Assembly (NCBI GenBank): GCA_002339805.1
Contig: DDKW01000029.1
Location: forward strand, 19,038 to 34,273
Length of the DNA: 15,236 nt
Direction of reading: 5' to 3'
Origin: Dehalococcoidia bacterium UBA2588
Lineage (GTDB): Bacteria; Chloroflexota; Dehalococcoidia; Lucifugimonadales; UBA3495
Shown here piece by piece: positions 8,022 through 13,887 of the stretch. Both the position numbers and the translations under genes were made by a program. The number at the start of each line of letters is the position of its first letter. The stretch's first letter is position 1. Under the pieces are notes generated by a model that ran no database searches, was not told the origin of the DNA, and saw nothing but the letters and a program-made list of their open reading frames with translations.

Positions 8022-9365
8022 CTATTTGTCAGTATTGGATGTATCGTCTTTACTCGCTTCGCTAGCGTCATCAGTTGGTGACACTTCTGTTAGGTCAACT
8101 AGTTTTTCTAGTACTTTACGATTAAACATTGATGACCTGATAGAATCTTTTGTGCTCTCTGTGTTGAAAAAAGATTCCATTCTTTCACGAGTTTCGTCTG
8201 ATTCCTCATAAGATTTTAACATATTATCGATCTCGGTTTGTACATCTTCTTCAGTTACTTCAATTTCTTGATCATTGGAGAATTGTTTCAATACCAAAAA
8301 TCTGTTTAGTCTTTCATTAGCTGCTTGTTCTAATTCTTCAGTGAATTCTTCAGGTGACTTCCCTATATAAGTAAGGTATGTTTCTAAGTCGACTTGTTGG
8401 TTTGATAGTGCTTGTTCTCGTTCCCGTCTGAGTGAATCTACCTCTCTTTCATAAAGGAGATGAGATGCTTGGATATCAGAGATTTCAACTAATTGATTTA
8501 GGCTGTCCTCTTGTACTTTTAACGCGGCTTGACCTTCGGCTTCTGTTGCTAATTGTTCCTGTAGATTAATTTTGAAATCATCGAGTGTATCAAATCCTTC
8601 GCCGATGCCTTTAGCAAACTCATCATCGATTTCTGGTAGAGATTTCACTTTAACCGATAAAATCTCTACTTGGAAAATACAGTTTTTCCCTGCATATTCT
8701 TTTCGGGCGTAATCTTCAGGGATAGTAATTTCAAATTCAAGAGATTCAGTCTCTGTATGACCAAGTAAATTGGGAGCAAACCCAGGGAATGGTAACACCG
8801 AGTCTTCAATAGGTATGAAATCTATTTCAGAATCATCAATGACTAGTTCATTGTCGATGGTCCCTTTGACATTAATATTTAGTAAATCAGAGTATTCAAT
8901 GGGGCGTTCCACTGGCTCCCAGTTTGCTTGTTCATCTCTGATGCGTTCAAGTACTTCTTGTACTTGCTCATCAGTAATGGAAACTGACTCTCGTTCAATA
9001 TTAATTTCGCTCGTGTCGCCCAATATAACCACTGGTTCCAATGGTACGGTCGCTTTGTATTGAGTAGGCTCCATACCTAAAAGCTCGATATGAGGCTCAG
9101 CAAATGCAGAGATATCATTGTCTTTTAAGGCTTGGTCTAAGGATTCAGGTATCATGAACTCAATTGCTTCGTTTACTAGTCCAATACGACCCACCATGGA
9201 CTCCACAATACTTTTAGGGGCTTTACCCGGCCGAAATCCAGGAACTTTGAGCCTATTTACCATTCGTTTGTATGATCGGTCTAGATAAGGATCTTCATCA
9301 CTTTCAGTGAGAGTTACTGTAACTATTATTTCACCAGTTTGTTCGGTTTCAGTTTGTATTTCCAC
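8022..9365 (-). CDS. tig: Trigger factor (ribosome-associated chaperone / PPIase)
   Basis: Binds ribosomal protein uL23 at the tunnel exit and shields nascent chains. With the GTG start at 9365 the product is 447 residues. The ribosome-binding signature GFRPGKAP is at residues 43-50. A FKBP-type PPIase domain follows (region of DLLNINVKGTID to LPFPGFAPNLLGH), then EIDDEFAKGIGEGFDTLDD and the helical C-terminal chaperone arms, ending in a polar, acidic tail (TDDASEASKDDTSN). The frame is open to an ATG at 9419. That start overlaps the predicted -10 box and would add 18 residues of unusual sequence, while GTG 9365 has CGGAG six bases upstream and gives a standard N-terminus (EIQTETEQTGEIIVTVTL). 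It is the first gene of tig-clpP-clpX. Confidence 0.95.
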   Translation of the reverse strand: MEIQTETEQTGEIIVTVTLTESDEDPYLDRSYKRMVNRLKVPGFRPGKAPKSIVESMVGRIGLVNEAIEFMIPESLDQALKDNDISAFAEPHIELLGMEPTQYKATVPLEPVVILGDTSEINIERESVSITDEQVQEVLERIRDEQANWEPVERPIEYSDLLNINVKGTIDNELVIDDSEIDFIPIEDSVLPFPGFAPNLLGHTETESLEFEITIPEDYARKEYAGKNCIFQVEILSVKVKSLPEIDDEFAKGIGEGFDTLDDFKINLQEQLATEAEGQAALKVQEDSLNQLVEISDIQASHLLYEREVDSLRREREQALSNQQVDLETYLTYIGKSPEEFTEELEQAANERLNRFLVLKQFSNDQEIEVTEEDVQTEIDNMLKSYEESDETRERMESFFNTESTKDSIRSSMFNRKVLEKLVDLTEVSPTDDASEASKDDTSNTDK

Positions 9366-9371
9366 AAAAAA

Positions 9372-9376
9372 CTCCG
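9372..9376 (-). promoter_or_regulatory. Ribosome binding site that sets the tig start
   Basis: On the minus strand CGGAG is followed by six T and then GTG (9365). The match and spacing favour this GTG over the in-frame ATG 54 bases further upstream. Confidence 0.7.
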
Positions 9377-9409
9377 TATATGCGATATAGGTATGAACAT
9401 CGGTTATCG

Positions 9410-9418
9410 AGTATAGCA
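9410..9418 (-). promoter_or_regulatory. Extended -10 promoter of the tig-clpP-clpX operon
   Basis: The minus strand reads TGC followed by TATACT, an extended -10 element with one mismatch to TATAAT. No good -35 hexamer stands 16-18 bases upstream (TTCCCC at best), which is tolerated by extended -10 promoters. The transcription start would be near 9403, giving a leader of about 38 nt before the GTG at 9365. Confidence 0.5.
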
Positions 9419-9550
9419 TACGTCAGATTTATGGGGAAGTTGATAAATATTAATGATCATTTGTAGCGTGAATAAAATTGAAAAAGTGTCGAATTTGTTC
9501 AAAATTTTATAAAAATCAAAAAAAACGACCAAAATTGGGTGTTTTTTAAA

Positions 9551-9578
9551 TTGACCTACGAGTCATTGGATTGATAAT
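9551..9578 (+). promoter_or_regulatory. Candidate promoter upstream of rsmH / leader RNA
   Basis: TTGACC (9551-9556) and GATAAT (9573-9578) are separated by 16 bp, each with one mismatch to the sigma70 consensus, and A/T tracts lie just upstream. Transcription would start near 9585. The boxes lie largely within the inverted repeat at 9555-9592, so a bound dimer there could block the promoter. Confidence 0.45.
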
Positions 9579-9592
9579 CTAATTGACGTAGG
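9555..9592. repeat. Imperfect inverted repeat overlapping the rsmH-side promoter
   Basis: The left arm CCTACGAGTCATTGGATT (9555-9572) and right arm AATCTAATTGACGTAGG (9576-9592) pair over 16 positions: CCTACG with CGTAGG, TCA with TGA, and TTGGATT with AATCTAA (one G-T). There is a 2-nt bulge on the left, a 1-nt bulge on the right and a 3-base loop. It could be an operator; only its 3' end would be in a transcript starting near 9585. Confidence 0.5.
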
Positions 9593-9674
9593 GTGTTGTG
9601 CGGGGTGGTGTAATTATACTCTCATCATAATGAATGGCCGGTCTGTAGTTTGCCTGCAGGCCGGTTTTTATTTT
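9585..9674 (+). ncRNA. Possible ~90-nt small RNA or attenuated leader
   Basis: This is inferred from the promoter candidate at 9551-9578 and the terminator at 9638-9674, which together define a transcript of about 90 nt. It includes a G-rich 5' part (GGGTGTTGTGCGGGG) and the terminator hairpin. I recognise no Rfam-type family in it. No alternative hairpin that would compete with the terminator stem is obvious, so a classic riboswitch arrangement is not supported. Confidence 0.25.
9638..9674 (+). terminator. Intrinsic terminator in the rsmH leader
   Basis: The arms CCGGTCTGTAG (9638-9648) and CTGCAGGCCGG (9654-9664) form an uninterrupted 11-bp stem with two G-U pairs and a 5-nt loop, followed by five T, A and four T. 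It is directional: on the other strand the stem is not followed by T. No gene ends upstream on the plus strand within the window, so it must end a short RNA or act as an attenuator for rsmH-ftsA-ftsZ. Confidence 0.8.
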
Positions 9675-9714
9675 CTGCACACTTATACATTAATGGAAGA
9701 GTGCTGATATTGAT

Positions 9715-10647
9715 TTGAACTCCATACATGTACCTGTAATGGTCGATGAAGTTGCGCAAGGGTTGCAATTGAAATCTGGAGGAATTTGGATGGATTGCAC
9801 TGTTGGAGATGGAGGTCATTCCAGTCGGATTTTGGGAAAAACGGCTCCAGATGGACAATTGATTGGATTGGATAAAGATGAGCAGGGTTTGCGTGTTGCG
9901 AGAGGCATATTGAGCCCGTTCGAAGGGAGGTTTGAACTGGTGCAAGGTTCTTATGCGAGCATGTTAGAAGTGTTAGATAAACAGGATTCTGATAGGACAG
10001 GCATGGTAGATGGGATTCTGTTCGATTTAGGCATATCTTCAAGGCAAGTTGAAGAAACAGGCTATGGTTTGAGCTTTAATAAATCTGAAAATCTGGACAT
10101 GCGATTCGACAAATCAGAATATTTAACTGCAATGGATGTGGTTAACGAATATGAGTATGAAGAATTGTGCAGAATTTTTAAGGACTATGGGGAAGAGCGT
10201 TATTCCAAACGAATAGCAAGAAAGATTATTATGGAGCGACCTCTTCGGAAAACAGACGAACTGGCGGTTTTAATAGCTGGATGTGTTAGGGCGGATGCGA
10301 GTGGCAGGCATCCGGCTACTCGGGTTTTCCAGGCTCTGAGAATAGAAGTAAATCGAGAATTAGAAGATCTGCGTTTAGGTCTTGAGTCTGCTATGACCGC
10401 TTTGAAGCCAAATGGAAGGATGGTAGTGATTAGTTACCACAGTTTGGAAGACCGGATAGTAAAAAATTTCATGAGAGATAAGGCTCAAACATGCAACTGC
10501 CCTAAGACGGTGCCAGTTTGTGTGTGTGACCTAATCAAAGAGTTACATATTGTAAACAAAAAAGTGATTAAACCCGATTTGAACGAGGTTAATAATAATA
10601 GACGGAGCCGAAGTGCTCGGATGAGAATTGCTGAAAAGATAGCTTAA
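9715..10647 (+). CDS. rsmH: 16S rRNA (cytosine1402-N4)-methyltransferase RsmH
   Basis: SAM-dependent methylation of N4 of C1402 in the decoding centre of 16S rRNA; formerly MraW. The 310-residue length is typical. Motifs: HVPVMVDEV at the N-terminus, SAM-binding DCTVGDGGHSSRIL and GLDKDEQGL, FDLGISSRQVEE followed by GLSFNKSENLDMRFD, ATRVFQALRIEVNRELEDL, and SYHSLEDRIVKNF near the C-terminus. The start appears to be TTG at 9715. An in-frame TAA at 9691 leaves no ATG or GTG before the conserved HVPV, and the GGAAGAG at 9695-9701 is rather distant from it. It is the usual first or second gene of the division/cell wall cluster; here no mraZ precedes it and ftsA follows 23 nt later. Confidence 0.95.
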   Translation: MNSIHVPVMVDEVAQGLQLKSGGIWMDCTVGDGGHSSRILGKTAPDGQLIGLDKDEQGLRVARGILSPFEGRFELVQGSYASMLEVLDKQDSDRTGMVDGILFDLGISSRQVEETGYGLSFNKSENLDMRFDKSEYLTAMDVVNEYEYEELCRIFKDYGEERYSKRIARKIIMERPLRKTDELAVLIAGCVRADASGRHPATRVFQALRIEVNRELEDLRLGLESAMTALKPNGRMVVISYHSLEDRIVKNFMRDKAQTCNCPKTVPVCVCDLIKELHIVNKKVIKPDLNEVNNNRRSRSARMRIAEKIA

Positions 10648-10670
10648 ACAATGATGGAGGTGTGGAGATA

Positions 10671-11900
10671 GTGAAAGATAAATTTCATACAGGTATAGAT
10701 ATCGGGTCCGGTTACACGACTGTGATAATTGGTCGAGTTGGCTCAGAAGGTGAACTCAAAATCGTAGGAGTGGGACGAACGGTCACCAAAGGTATGAACA
10801 GAGGATTGGTGGACGATGTAGGTGAACTTAAAGAGACAGTCAGACTGGCTTTGGAACATGCTGAAGAATATACAGGCAGAGGGAATTTAACTGGAGCTTA
10901 TGTTGGAGTTACGGGTCAAGGAATATCCTCTAAAAACGTTATCAATCTTGCTTTGCATAAAGGTCAAACAGAAATAATCAACTCTTCTAGGATTAGAGAA
11001 TTGGTGGAGTCTTGCTACCCTGAAAATGATCCTTTGACGGATGTCTTACACGTGATCCCAGTTGGTTTTAATCTGGATGGATATAACAGGACAAGAAATC
11101 CTTTAGGGCTTCATGCAAAGACGGTAGAGATTGAGTCCCACGTTGTGAGCATGAACTCAATTGATTTGCGAAATGCACTTAAGTCAGTCACTTCGAATAA
11201 GGTGAGTGTCAATGGAGCAGTATTTCAAGGATTAGCCGCTGCAGAATCAGTAATTACTGGAGACGAGAGAGAAATCGGATCGGTGCTAATCGACATAGGT
11301 GAATCCACCACAGATATAGTCGTGTTTAAGGAAGGGAGCCCTTGGTACTCGACTGTTGTTCCGGTTGGTGGGAATATGATCACTCGAGATATTTCTGCAG
11401 CCCTGGGAGTCCCATTTAGGGCAGGAGAAGAAATAAAAATTAAATACGGTCATTGCATGCCATCAATGGTGAATTCTAATGAAGAGATTGTGGTGCCTGG
11501 GTTTCAGGGTGATGACAAGAAGACTGTGCTTAAAAGAGACATAGCAATGCCAATACAATCTCGAATGGTGGAATGGTTGCGATTGGTAACCCAGGCAATA
11601 TCCGCCTCTGGACTGAGGGCAATACCTAGTGGAGGTTTAGTTATAACCGGAGGTGGTTCAAAACTAAATGGTTTAACGGAATTAATTAATGATAATTTAG
11701 AAATCCCAGTCCGGTTAGCATATCCAACAGGAATAAAAGGATTGCCCACTCAATTGCAGAAGCCAGAATATTCGTCAGCTGTTGGATTATTGCTATGGGC
11801 TGTAAAACATCAAGGCGAGAAACAGAGTTACCCACAAGAAAATATTTGGTCTCAAATCAAGAAAATAGTTGGGAAGAAAGAACGTGCAATGGTCGGTTAA
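10671..11900 (+). CDS. ftsA: Cell division protein FtsA
   Basis: Actin-like ATPase that tethers FtsZ filaments to the membrane. The product is 409 residues from GTG 10671; GTG 10662 is a second choice, but it lies only one base after the GGAGG at 10656-10660, whereas 10671 is 10 bases downstream of it. Visible are phosphate-1 (GIDIGSGYTTVIIGRV), the 1C/SHS2 region, phosphate-2 (LIDIGESTTDIVVF), the adenosine motif (GLVITGGGSKLNGL) and the C-terminal amphipathic helix (NIWSQIKKIVGKKERAM) that serves as the membrane anchor. It stands between rsmH and ftsZ with none of the mur, ftsL, ftsI, ftsW or ftsQ genes usually found there. Identity is secure. Confidence 0.95.
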   Translation: MKDKFHTGIDIGSGYTTVIIGRVGSEGELKIVGVGRTVTKGMNRGLVDDVGELKETVRLALEHAEEYTGRGNLTGAYVGVTGQGISSKNVINLALHKGQTEIINSSRIRELVESCYPENDPLTDVLHVIPVGFNLDGYNRTRNPLGLHAKTVEIESHVVSMNSIDLRNALKSVTSNKVSVNGAVFQGLAAAESVITGDEREIGSVLIDIGESTTDIVVFKEGSPWYSTVVPVGGNMITRDISAALGVPFRAGEEIKIKYGHCMPSMVNSNEEIVVPGFQGDDKKTVLKRDIAMPIQSRMVEWLRLVTQAISASGLRAIPSGGLVITGGGSKLNGLTELINDNLEIPVRLAYPTGIKGLPTQLQKPEYSSAVGLLLWAVKHQGEKQSYPQENIWSQIKKIVGKKERAMVG

Positions 11901-11971
11901 GATAAAGCTGACAGCACCCAGTTTAAAAATTTACTGATAAATAGATAATATAAATTAATTGTTGTGATTAT

Positions 11972-11978
11972 GGGAGGT
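11972..11978 (+). promoter_or_regulatory. Ribosome binding site that sets the ftsZ start
   Basis: GGGAGGT is the strongest Shine-Dalgarno sequence in the division cluster and lies 3 nt before ATG 11982. The frame is open to a GTG at 11964, but that start and ATG 11970 precede or overlap the site, so 11982 is the likely start. Confidence 0.75.
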
Positions 11979-11981
11979 AAA

Positions 11982-13118
11982 ATGGTAGAAAATAGCGCGG
12001 CGTGGGAAGACAATTCAGGAATTCAGGTACCACCAACATATAGAGAGACGGCTAAGATCAAGGTGATAGGCATTGGCGGAGGCGGAAGTAATGCCGTGAG
12101 TCGTATGTTTAAAGAGAAATTAGATGGTGTAGAGTATTACGCACTAAACACGGATTCTCAACACTTGTTCAGATGTGACGTTGCACATCGTATATCCCTT
12201 GGTTCTATTGCTACCAAAGGATTAGGAGCTGGAGCTCAGCCAGAAGTGGGGCGACAGGCTGCAGATGAAAGTAGACGTGAAATAGAGGAAGCAGTGGCAG
12301 ATGCCGATATGGTATTTCTCGCAGTAGGAATGGGAGGTGGCACTGGAACCGGAGCAGCTCCTGTTGTTGCTGAAATCGCAAAAGATGCTGGAGCTCTGAC
12401 AGTTGCGGTCGTGAGTAAGCCATTTGCATTCGAATCTCAATCACGAAGAAAGAATGCAGAAGAAGGGATTGAAAGATTAAAGGAACATGTAGACACATTA
12501 ATCACTATTCCAAATGATCGCCTGCTGGAACTGAACGAACTAAAAGATGAGGATTTTACATGGGAGGAAGCTTTGAAAACGGCTGACTCTGTTCTTCATC
12601 AGGGAATTCAAGCAATATCTGAAGTGGTTACTATCCCTGGAGAGATTAATGTTGACTTTGCTGATGTTAAGACTATTCTTAGCAATGCTGGACAGGCTTG
12701 GTTGGCTATCGGTAAAGGCAAGGGAGAAAACCGGGCTGCTGACGCAGCAAGACAGGCGACGGAAAGTCCTCTATTGGATATCGAAATGAATGGTGCCCGT
12801 AAGATACTGTTTGTCATAACCGGAGGTGCGACATTAACATTGCGAGAAGTACAAGATGCAGCAAATGTTATTCAAAGCATGGCGGATCCAGAGGCTAATA
12901 TAATCTTTGGTACGAGCAGGGATTCTAAATTGGATGACGAAGTTAAAATTACTATGGTGGCTGCGTCCTTCCCGATTTTTAATGACAACATTAAGCAACG
13001 TGAAGAAGACTTCAAAAAATTGTTAGAAGAGAGTGTGGCTCCTGTAGCAGATGAATTAGACGTGCCGACCTTCTTGCGTAGGCAAAATACAAGCAGTCGC
13101 TGGAGCTTGTTTAAATAA
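11982..13118 (+). CDS. ftsZ: Cell division GTPase FtsZ
   Basis: Tubulin-like GTPase that forms the Z-ring at mid-cell. 378 residues from ATG 11982. GTP-binding features: IGIGGGGSNAV (~29-38), the tubulin signature GMGGGTGTGAAP (115-126), NDRLLEL (177-183) and the T7 loop NVDFADVK (222-229) whose aspartates complete the active site of the next subunit. Compared with B. subtilis there is a ~3-residue insertion after NDRLLEL. The C-terminal linker is very short (about 20 residues), yet the conserved peptide for FtsA binding is present (ELDVPTFLRRQ), followed by a basic tail. An 81-nt AT-rich spacer separates it from ftsA. Together with FtsA it suggests normal FtsZ-based division. Confidence 0.97.
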   Translation: MVENSAAWEDNSGIQVPPTYRETAKIKVIGIGGGGSNAVSRMFKEKLDGVEYYALNTDSQHLFRCDVAHRISLGSIATKGLGAGAQPEVGRQAADESRREIEEAVADADMVFLAVGMGGGTGTGAAPVVAEIAKDAGALTVAVVSKPFAFESQSRRKNAEEGIERLKEHVDTLITIPNDRLLELNELKDEDFTWEEALKTADSVLHQGIQAISEVVTIPGEINVDFADVKTILSNAGQAWLAIGKGKGENRAADAARQATESPLLDIEMNGARKILFVITGGATLTLREVQDAANVIQSMADPEANIIFGTSRDSKLDDEVKITMVAASFPIFNDNIKQREEDFKKLLEESVAPVADELDVPTFLRRQNTSSRWSLFK

Positions 13119-13147
13119 TTCAATAGTTTGAAGGTGAACAACTGATT

Positions 13148-13176
13148 GAGGCTAGTATCCGACGATTGCTGGCCTC
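13148..13176. repeat. Hairpin in the ftsZ-nrdR spacer
   Basis: GAGGCTAG (13148-13155) pairs with CTGGCCTC (13169-13176) over 8 bp with one G-U and a 13-nt loop. No T run follows, so it is not a standard terminator; it may be an RNA processing or stabilising element, or chance. The rest of the 134-bp spacer (13119-13252) shows only the nrdR ribosome binding site (AAAGG, 13242-13246). Confidence 0.35.
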
Positions 13177-13252
13177 AAATTTACGGGAATGCTGGTCACC
13201 GAGTTGTTTGTGTTTGGCATGGGTGAATATTTTAAAGTGTGAAAGGTGATAT

Positions 13253-13699
13253 ATGGAATGCCCATATTGCCAGAATAGTGAATTGAGAGTCACGGACTCC
13301 AGGTCAGTGCATAACGCGATTCGTAGAAGAAGGGAATGTACCGAATGTGAAAAACGGTTCACCACATACGAAAGAATACAGACAACTAATCTACTAGTAA
13401 CTAAGCAAGATGGCAGACAGGAAGACTTTAACCGAAGCAAATTAGTTAGTGGCTTGAGTAAAGCGTGCGCTAAGCGTCCAGTAACTTCCCTCGATATTGA
13501 AGATGTCGTGGATCAGGTTGAAAATGAACTTATGAAATCCGCCAGCCTGGAAGTGACCACTTACAGACTAGGCGGACTAGTAATGGAAAAGCTAAAAGAA
13601 ATAGATACAGTAGCTTATATCAGGTGGGCAAGCGTATATAAGGATTTTCAAAATGTCGAAAGCTTTCAGCAAGTTGTCGCGGAATTGTTGGATTCGTAG
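13253..13699 (+). CDS. nrdR: Transcriptional repressor NrdR
   Basis: Zinc- and nucleotide-binding repressor of ribonucleotide reductase genes; it senses ATP/dATP and binds paired 16-bp NrdR boxes. The 148 residues match the family: N-terminal zinc ribbon with Cys3, Cys6, Cys29 and Cys32, the DNA-binding arginine run (IRRRREC), then the ATP-cone domain (VTKQDGRQEDFNRSKLVSGL and, near the end, VAYIRWASVYKDF). The last motif is usually YVRFASVY. It lies 188 bp upstream of the class II reductase nrdJ, its likely target, and follows ftsZ, an arrangement also known in Dehalococcoidia. It may be transcribed with ftsZ, since no terminator is visible in between. Confidence 0.96.
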   Translation: MECPYCQNSELRVTDSRSVHNAIRRRRECTECEKRFTTYERIQTTNLLVTKQDGRQEDFNRSKLVSGLSKACAKRPVTSLDIEDVVDQVENELMKSASLEVTTYRLGGLVMEKLKEIDTVAYIRWASVYKDFQNVESFQQVVAELLDS

Positions 13700-13736
13700 G
13701 AAAGAGCCGAGATTATTGGTCTTCTAATGAAAAAAC

Positions 13737-13769
13737 ATGTCAATTATTACGTAATAAAGTGCTTGACAT
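13737..13769. repeat. Nested inverted repeats upstream of the nrdJ promoter
   Basis: A perfect 14-bp palindrome, TTATTACGTAATAA (13744-13757), is enclosed by 7-bp arms ATGTCAA (13737-13743) and TTGACAT (13763-13769). The right arm contains the -35 hexamer TTGACA. On the minus strand the structure is followed by G and six T, so it could also act as a minus-strand terminator. An operator role is suggested by its position only; I cannot name a regulator. Confidence 0.45.
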
Positions 13770-13792
13770 CCGATAAATTAAGTTCTTACAAT
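13763..13792 (+). promoter_or_regulatory. nrdJ: Promoter of nrdJ
   Basis: A perfect TTGACA (13763-13768) and TACAAT (13787-13792) stand 18 bp apart. This is the best sigma70-type promoter in the window. Transcription would start near 13799, leaving a leader of about 88 nt before ATG 13888, and the NrdR-box-like sites begin at this point. Confidence 0.65.
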
Positions 13793-13798
13793 AATCAC

Positions 13799-13843
13799 CA
13801 CTAATTGTAGTATAGTGAGGTAATTAATATACCTCATATAGTA
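13799..13843. promoter_or_regulatory. Pair of NrdR-box-like sites
   Basis: CACTAATTGTAGTA (13799-13812) matches 10 of 14 core positions of the NrdR box (CACWATATATWGTG) and keeps the CACTA/TAGT dyad. TACCTCATATAGTA (13830-13843) matches 9 of 14, with a good right half (ATATAGT). Their start-to-start distance is 31 bp, the three-turn spacing typical of paired NrdR boxes. With nrdR immediately upstream and nrdJ downstream the assignment is plausible, though the individual matches are weak. Confidence 0.5.
13816..13836. repeat. Inverted repeat between the NrdR-like sites
   Basis: TGAGGTA (13816-13822) and TACCTCA (13830-13836) are perfect 7-bp inverted arms around the 7-bp AT spacer ATTAATA. 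The right arm overlaps the second NrdR-like site. It is an alternative candidate for the operator in the nrdJ leader. Confidence 0.45.
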
Positions 13844-13887
13844 GCATCAAACGGAATTATAACCTAAATTTATTATAAAGGGACGAA

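Larger units (their letters stand above)
9366..9714. other. 349-bp divergent intergenic region between tig and rsmH
   Basis: No convincing protein gene. On the tig side (9366-9420) lie the tig leader and promoter. The middle (about 9440-9550) is very AT-rich, with A and T tracts around 9515-9550 and no recognisable element. The rsmH side holds a TTGACC/GATAAT promoter candidate, an imperfect inverted repeat, a G-rich stretch (9591-9610) and a strong intrinsic terminator ending about 40 nt before rsmH. Confidence 0.7.

Noticed and set aside
9515..9550. A-tract/T-tract pair around CCAAAATTGG as a bidirectional terminator or origin element
   Set aside because: The GC part of the possible stem is short and mismatched, and there are no DnaA-box-like repeats; best read as AT-rich promoter-upstream DNA.
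9630..9707. 25-codon plus-strand open frame (starting MNGRSVV) across the terminator and ending 8 nt before rsmH
   Set aside because: It could be a leader peptide, but there is no Shine-Dalgarno sequence before the ATG, and the frame runs straight through the terminator stem and T tract.
11901..11971. Possible promoter in the ftsA-ftsZ spacer (GATAATATAAA near 11944-11954)
   Set aside because: A -10-like sequence is present in AT-rich DNA, but no acceptable -35 hexamer lies at 16-18 bp.
13120..13440. Reverse-strand open frame over the ftsZ-nrdR spacer and the 5' part of nrdR
   Set aside because: Mostly antisense to the nrdR zinc ribbon and ATP-cone start; composition and product resemble no family.
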